A stretch of DNA of 8,106 bases from Chloroflexota bacterium (GTDB taxonomy: Bacteria; Chloroflexota; Dehalococcoidia; DSTF01; JACRBR01), in NCBI GenBank assembly GCA_021813085.1, contig JAKAMA010000093.1, positions 1 through 8,106 on the forward strand. Direction: 5' to 3'. The position numbers and the translations under genes are program-made. The notes under the pieces are model-generated. The model made no database searches and was not told where the DNA came from. It saw only the letters and a program-made list of their open reading frames with translations. Below are positions 5,371 to 8,106 of this stretch, piece after piece; position 1 is the stretch's first letter, and every line of letters starts with the position of its first letter.

Positions 5371-6134
5371 GCGAGTCCGTGGTACCCCGTGGTTCCGCCT
5401 CCCCGGCGTTCTTGATCGCCGGCAGCGGCCGTTCCGGCACGAGCGCCGTCGCGAAGCTGCTGCATGCGGCGGGGTTGAGCGTGGGCCGCGACCTCATCGA
5501 GCCCGACGCGGCGAACGCCGACGGCTACTTCGAGGAGCGCGCCGTCGTCGCCGTCAATGAGCGGATCCTGCGCGACGCCGGGTTGCACGCGTGGCTCAGC
5601 ACCGCCACGCGCACGCGCGTCATCGAGGCGGCCCGCCCGCACCTCGACGACATGCGCGCGCTCGTCGCCACGGCGACGCCGGCCTGGAAGGACCCCCGCT
5701 TCTCGTGGACGCTCGAGGCGTGGCTGCCACTGCTGCCCGCGCCGCCGCGCGTCATCGTCTGCCTGCGCAGCCCGGGCGAGGTCATCGCGTCGACGCTGCG
5801 CTACTACGGCCTCGCCGGCGACGAGGCGACACGCGCGGTCGAGCACCTCTGGCGCGCGCAGTACGAGCGGCTGCTTGAAGTCATCGGCGACCACCGGCTC
5901 GGCGCGACGTGCGTCGAGTATGACGCACTCCACGCCGGAGCCGCGGATGCGCTGGCGCGCCTCACCGCCTTCGTAGGCCGCCCGCTCGATGCCGCCGGCG
6001 TGCGCCGCGAGCTGCGCCACCACGACGCGCCCGTGCCTCCGGCCTCCCGGGCGCTCTACGCGCGCGTCAGGGCGCTGTCGGCATCGTCGACGGCGGCGCC
6101 GGACTGGAAGGGCGGCGCCGCACCGTCAGCGTGA
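5367..6134 (+). CDS. Sulfotransferase-like P-loop protein
   Basis: Predicted 255-aa cytoplasmic protein of the sulfotransferase family, which moves sulfate from PAPS to an alcohol, amine or sugar. The 5'-phosphosulfate loop is clear in FLIAGSGRSGTSAVAKLL (15-32). The conserved E-x-x-x-x-D-x-x-x-x-D-G-Y-F-E-E segment follows (45-57), then WKDPRFSW (107-114), and the 3'-phosphate-binding element RVIVCLRSPGEVIAS (128-142) with its Arg and Ser. The C-terminal part (VEYDAL, then a helix and FVGRPL) also fits. The start is uncertain: GTG 5367 puts the P-loop at the usual distance from the N-terminus but has no SD, and it overlaps the stop of a nine-codon ORF. The last 22 residues are encoded in DNA that also codes for the tail of the convergent NfeD-type gene. 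Acceptor substrate is unknown; other PAPS-binding or P-loop roles are possible. Confidence 0.8.
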   Translation: MSESVVPRGSASPAFLIAGSGRSGTSAVAKLLHAAGLSVGRDLIEPDAANADGYFEERAVVAVNERILRDAGLHAWLSTATRTRVIEAARPHLDDMRALVATATPAWKDPRFSWTLEAWLPLLPAPPRVIVCLRSPGEVIASTLRYYGLAGDEATRAVEHLWRAQYERLLEVIGDHRLGATCVEYDALHAGAADALARLTAFVGRPLDAAGVRRELRHHDAPVPPASRALYARVRALSASSTAAPDWKGGAAPSA

Positions 6135-7422
6135 GCCCGCGCACCGCGGTCACGATGACCGTCTCCCCGCTCCGGACCGGGCCATCTTCGGCGACCGCCT
6201 TCCAGCGCTCGCCCTGCAGGAACACGAAGCCCTGGGGCGCCAGGTCGGACCGCGCGATCGCGTGCCGCCCGATCATCGCCTGCACCCCGACGGTGGCCGG
6301 CATCCGTCGCGCGCGCAGCAGCGTGCGTACCACCATCAGGAAAAACGCCGCGACGACGGCGCCCATCGCCATGACGAGCCAGCGCGACACCTGCAGCTCC
6401 GGGTTGCTGCCCGAGACGAGGATGAGCCCGCCCGCGACCAGGGAGATCGCGCCGCCCAGCCCCAGCGCCCCGAAGCCGCCCACGTAGACCTCGGCCGCGA
6501 AGAACGCGAACGCCAGGCCGATCAGCGCAACTCCGGCCCAGTTGACCGGCAGCGTGCCCAGTGCGAAGAACGCGAGGATGAGCGCGATCACGCCGAACAC
6601 GCCGGGGAAGAAGATGCCCGGGTGGATGAGCTCGATCAGCAGGCCCAGCCCGCCGAGCGTCAGCAGCAGGAAGGCGATGTTGGGGTCGCTCAATACCAGC
6701 AGCAGCCGCTCGATGAGCGTCATATTCTCGGTGACGCGCGGCGCCGACGCGAGCCCGCTCAGCGTCCGCGGACGGTTGTTCACCGTCACCGTGCGTCCGT
6801 CCGCCTTCGTCAGCAAGTCGCTGATATTCGTCGCCTCGTAGTCGACGATGTGCTGCTGCACGGCCTGATTCACCGTCGCCGAGACGCTCTGTCGCACGGC
6901 TGCTTCGGCCCAGTCCGCGTTGCGCCCGTGCGCCTCGGCGAGCGCACGGATCTTCGCCGCCGCATCGTTCTCGACCTTCGTGCCGAGCGTGCCGCCGATG
7001 TCCCCGCCCGTCGCGCTGACCGGGTGGGCCGCGCCGATGTTCGTCGCCGGCGCCATCGCCGCGACGTGCGCCGCCAGCGTGATGAACGTCCCTGCCGATG
7101 CCGCCCGTGCCCCGCTCGGCGCGACGTACACGATCACCGGCACCTTTGCCGACTGGATGCGCTGTACGATCTTGTCCATCGAGTCGGACTGCCCGCCCGG
7201 CGTGTCGAGGCGGATCACCACGGCCTTCGCGCCGCCCTGCTCCGCGTCGCCGATGCCGCGGTCGATGTAGCGCTGCATCACGGGGTTGACGTCGGAGTTG
7301 GCCGTCAGGATCATCACGGAGTCGCGCACGTTCCTTGCCGCGCAGGAGGCAGCGAGTCCTCCGGCGACGAGTGCGATGATGAGCAGCAGACGCACGCGCC
7401 GCGGCGCGACGATGGTGTTCAT
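6067..7422 (-). CDS. NfeD-family membrane-bound ClpP-class serine protease
   Basis: Predicted 451-aa long-form NfeD (NfeD1b-like) protein. Members join a secreted ClpP/crotonase-fold protease domain to membrane helices and an OB-fold NfeD domain, and are thought to act in membrane protein quality control with a stomatin/slipin. Order: hydrophobic N-terminal signal (about 10-27) with an imperfect lipobox A-A-S-C (Cys27); protease domain about 33-235, with RLDTPGG (71-77), nucleophile Ser109 in AASAG and the probable general-base Lys149 in GTKVENDAAA; about five hydrophobic segments between 247 and 367; NfeD OB-fold about 378-437 with GEEW-like GERWKAV (404-410). The tail 437-451 is Pro/Ser-rich. 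ATG 7422 is preferred (GGGG 6 nt upstream), but ATG 7440 would add six residues. No slipin gene is adjacent, which is unusual. The 3' end overlaps the sulfotransferase-like gene by 68 nt. It lies 65 nt downstream of the PPOX gene and may be co-transcribed with it. Confidence 0.93.
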   Translation of the reverse strand: MNTIVAPRRVRLLLIIALVAGGLAASCAARNVRDSVMILTANSDVNPVMQRYIDRGIGDAEQGGAKAVVIRLDTPGGQSDSMDKIVQRIQSAKVPVIVYVAPSGARAASAGTFITLAAHVAAMAPATNIGAAHPVSATGGDIGGTLGTKVENDAAAKIRALAEAHGRNADWAEAAVRQSVSATVNQAVQQHIVDYEATNISDLLTKADGRTVTVNNRPRTLSGLASAPRVTENMTLIERLLLVLSDPNIAFLLLTLGGLGLLIELIHPGIFFPGVFGVIALILAFFALGTLPVNWAGVALIGLAFAFFAAEVYVGGFGALGLGGAISLVAGGLILVSGSNPELQVSRWLVMAMGAVVAAFFLMVVRTLLRARRMPATVGVQAMIGRHAIARSDLAPQGFVFLQGERWKAVAEDGPVRSGETVIVTAVRGLTLTVRRRPSSPAPPSTMPTAP

Positions 7423-7487
7423 GGGCGACCCCGGGGACATTGTCGCACCGACGCCTTCTGGGCCACAACGCGTGCGGGCGCCGGCGT

Positions 7488-7886
7488 TCACATGCCGCTC
7501 ACGGCCTCCGGCGTGATCTTGATGATTACGCGCACGTCGCCCGGCTGGTTGAACGGATATCTGTCCTGGCCCAGGTACTTCTTGGCCAGCTTGTCGATGT
7601 GCGCCGCCGCACCGTCCGTCGTGATCTCGGTCACGCGCCCGCGCACCTCGAGGTAGCGGTACGGATTCCCGGGCTCCTGCACACTCAACGCCACGCGGGG
7701 GTCGCGGCGCATGTTGCGCGTCTTCACGCGCTTCTGCTCCGAGTTCACCAGGATGCGGTCGCCCTCTAGGTCGACCCACACGGGCGTGACCTGTGGTGAG
7801 CCGTCCTTCATCAGGGTTGCCAGGAAGATGAAGTTCTGCCCCTCGGTAAAGAGCTTCTCTTGGGCTTCGGTCAGGGTGACAGGCAC
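7488..7886 (-). CDS. PPOX-class F420-dependent split-barrel enzyme
   Basis: Predicted 132-aa cytoplasmic protein of the pyridoxamine 5'-phosphate oxidase-like split-barrel superfamily, in the branch annotated as F420-dependent (Rv1155-like). The family pattern is F-I-F-L-A-T-L-M-K-D-G-S-P-Q-V-T-P-V-W (19-37), then KRVKTRNMRRDPRVALSV (52-69), whose K-x-R-N-x-R-R-D-P-R core binds the cofactor phosphate, and NPYRYLEVRGRVTEI (74-88). Length fits single-domain members (125-150 aa). I chose GTG 7886 because GAGAGGA (7893-7899, minus strand) precedes it by 6 nt and family members begin just before T-L-T-E-A-Q; the frame is open to an ATG at 8027 but that extension has no family features. A promoter lies at 7931-7960. 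With the LLM gene this supports an F420-producing host. The true cofactor could be FMN; the substrate is unknown. Confidence 0.9.
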   Translation of the reverse strand: MPVTLTEAQEKLFTEGQNFIFLATLMKDGSPQVTPVWVDLEGDRILVNSEQKRVKTRNMRRDPRVALSVQEPGNPYRYLEVRGRVTEITTDGAAAHIDKLAKKYLGQDRYPFNQPGDVRVIIKITPEAVSGM

Positions 7887-7930
7887 GGCGCGTCCTCTCT
7901 CGCTGCTCTCCGGGCTGACGTGTGCCTTGC

Positions 7931-7960
7931 AGTGTAGCGTCAGCGCGCCCCAGGTGTCAG
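7931..7960 (-). promoter_or_regulatory. Sigma70-type promoter of the PPOX gene
   Basis: On the minus strand CTGACA (7955-7960; 5 of 6 to TTGACA) is followed by an 18-nt spacer and TACACT (7931-7936; 4 of 6 to TATAAT). The predicted start near 7924 gives a leader of about 38 nt that includes the GAGAGGA. It could also drive the NfeD gene 65 nt further on. It marks the last point at the right end that clearly belongs with the PPOX gene. Confidence 0.45.
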
Positions 7961-7978
7961 CGCCCGCCTGCAAGTGCG

Positions 7979-8106
7979 CTCGCGACGACGGCGCGGCAGC
8001 GCGATCTACGCAAGCCCGTGATGACACCGGAACAGGCGATCACGGAAATGCGCACGCGTATTGGCCGTGGAGAACGCTGCGGCATTTTATTTGGACGCGA
8101 ACGCAA
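7979..8106 (+). CDS. Fragment of a TrmJ/SpoU-type RNA 2'-O-methyltransferase, N-terminus missing
   Basis: From 7979 one frame runs open to the window edge and encodes ATTARQRDLRKPVMTPEQA, then EMRTRIGRGER, then CGILFGRER. This is the interior of TrmJ-like SPOUT tRNA methyltransferases, where the ATTAR-x-R-D element is followed by the conserved LFGRERTGL loop that helps form the knotted SAM site. In the family about 80-100 residues precede ATTAR. Here the frame is open only back to 7919 (TGA at 7916-7918), and those roughly 20 codons (Arg, Pro, Cys and Ala-rich) do not resemble TrmJ; a full N-terminus would run into the PPOX coding region. An ATG at 8021 could start an annotated ORF but lies inside the domain. 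Codons such as ATT, TTA, TTT and GGA are unlike the rest of the window. It is either a truncated pseudogene or an assembly junction. The family call is firm; the gene's state is not. Confidence 0.7.

Noticed and set aside
5989..7656. Long plus-strand open frame antisense to the NfeD protease
   Set aside because: It is Arg/His/Asp-rich with no recognisable motif, while the opposite strand encodes a complete protease with catalytic residues.
7887..8027. N-terminal extension of the PPOX protein to ATG 8027
   Set aside because: The extra residues do not resemble the family, cross the predicted promoter, and run antisense to the TrmJ-like fragment; GTG 7886 has a good RBS.
1..8106. CRISPR arrays, insertion sequences, tRNA or rRNA genes
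   Set aside because: No regularly spaced direct repeats, transposase motifs, cloverleaf-like stretches or rRNA segments were seen on either strand.

Overview
This is a high-GC (roughly 70% by eye) bacterial window with eight recognisable, apparently complete genes, one small hypothetical gene and one gene fragment at the right edge. Two F420-type families (an LLM-class oxidoreductase and a PPOX-class split-barrel protein), a flavin reductase, a nitroreductase, a cytochrome P450 and selA together suggest a Chloroflexota (Dehalococcoidia-like) or actinobacterial-type lineage. This is inference from gene content; no rRNA or other marker gene is present.

Layout, left to right: small hypothetical protein (-, 95-313); selA, selenocysteine synthase (+, 401-1798); flavin reductase-like protein (-, 1818-2330); cytochrome P450 (+, 2514-3728); LLM-class F420-dependent oxidoreductase (-, 3725-4735); short nitroreductase-family protein (+, 4844-5344); sulfotransferase-like P-loop protein (+, 5367-6134); NfeD/ClpP-class membrane serine protease (-, 6067-7422); PPOX-class F420-dependent enzyme (-, 7488-7886); and the middle of a TrmJ/SpoU-type RNA methyltransferase without its N-terminus (+, about 7979 to the edge).

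The packing is unusual. Strands alternate almost gene by gene. The three convergent pairs are separated by 19 nt, by a 4-nt overlap and by a 68-nt overlap, so no room is left for conventional terminators. The three divergent spacers (87, 183 and 108 nt) hold all the visible promoter-like signals. The best are TTGACA-17-GATACT before the P450, with an imperfect 23-bp palindrome over its -10 and start point; TTCAAA-17-TATAAT before the small protein; and CTGACA-18-TACACT before the PPOX gene. selA and the LLM gene lack a Shine-Dalgarno and have -10-like hexamers so close to the ATG that leaderless transcripts are plausible.

Functionally, positions 1818-5344 form a redox cluster (flavin reductase, P450, F420/flavin oxidoreductase, nitroreductase) that could oxidise or detoxify small organic molecules; the substrate cannot be read from the sequence. 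selA stands alone without selB, selC or selD in view, and no gene here shows a convincing in-frame UGA selenocysteine codon. I found no mobile element, CRISPR array, tRNA or rRNA. The most suspicious spot is the right edge: the methyltransferase fragment is joined to the PPOX promoter region without its N-terminal half and with a change in composition, which looks like a rearrangement or an assembly chimera.
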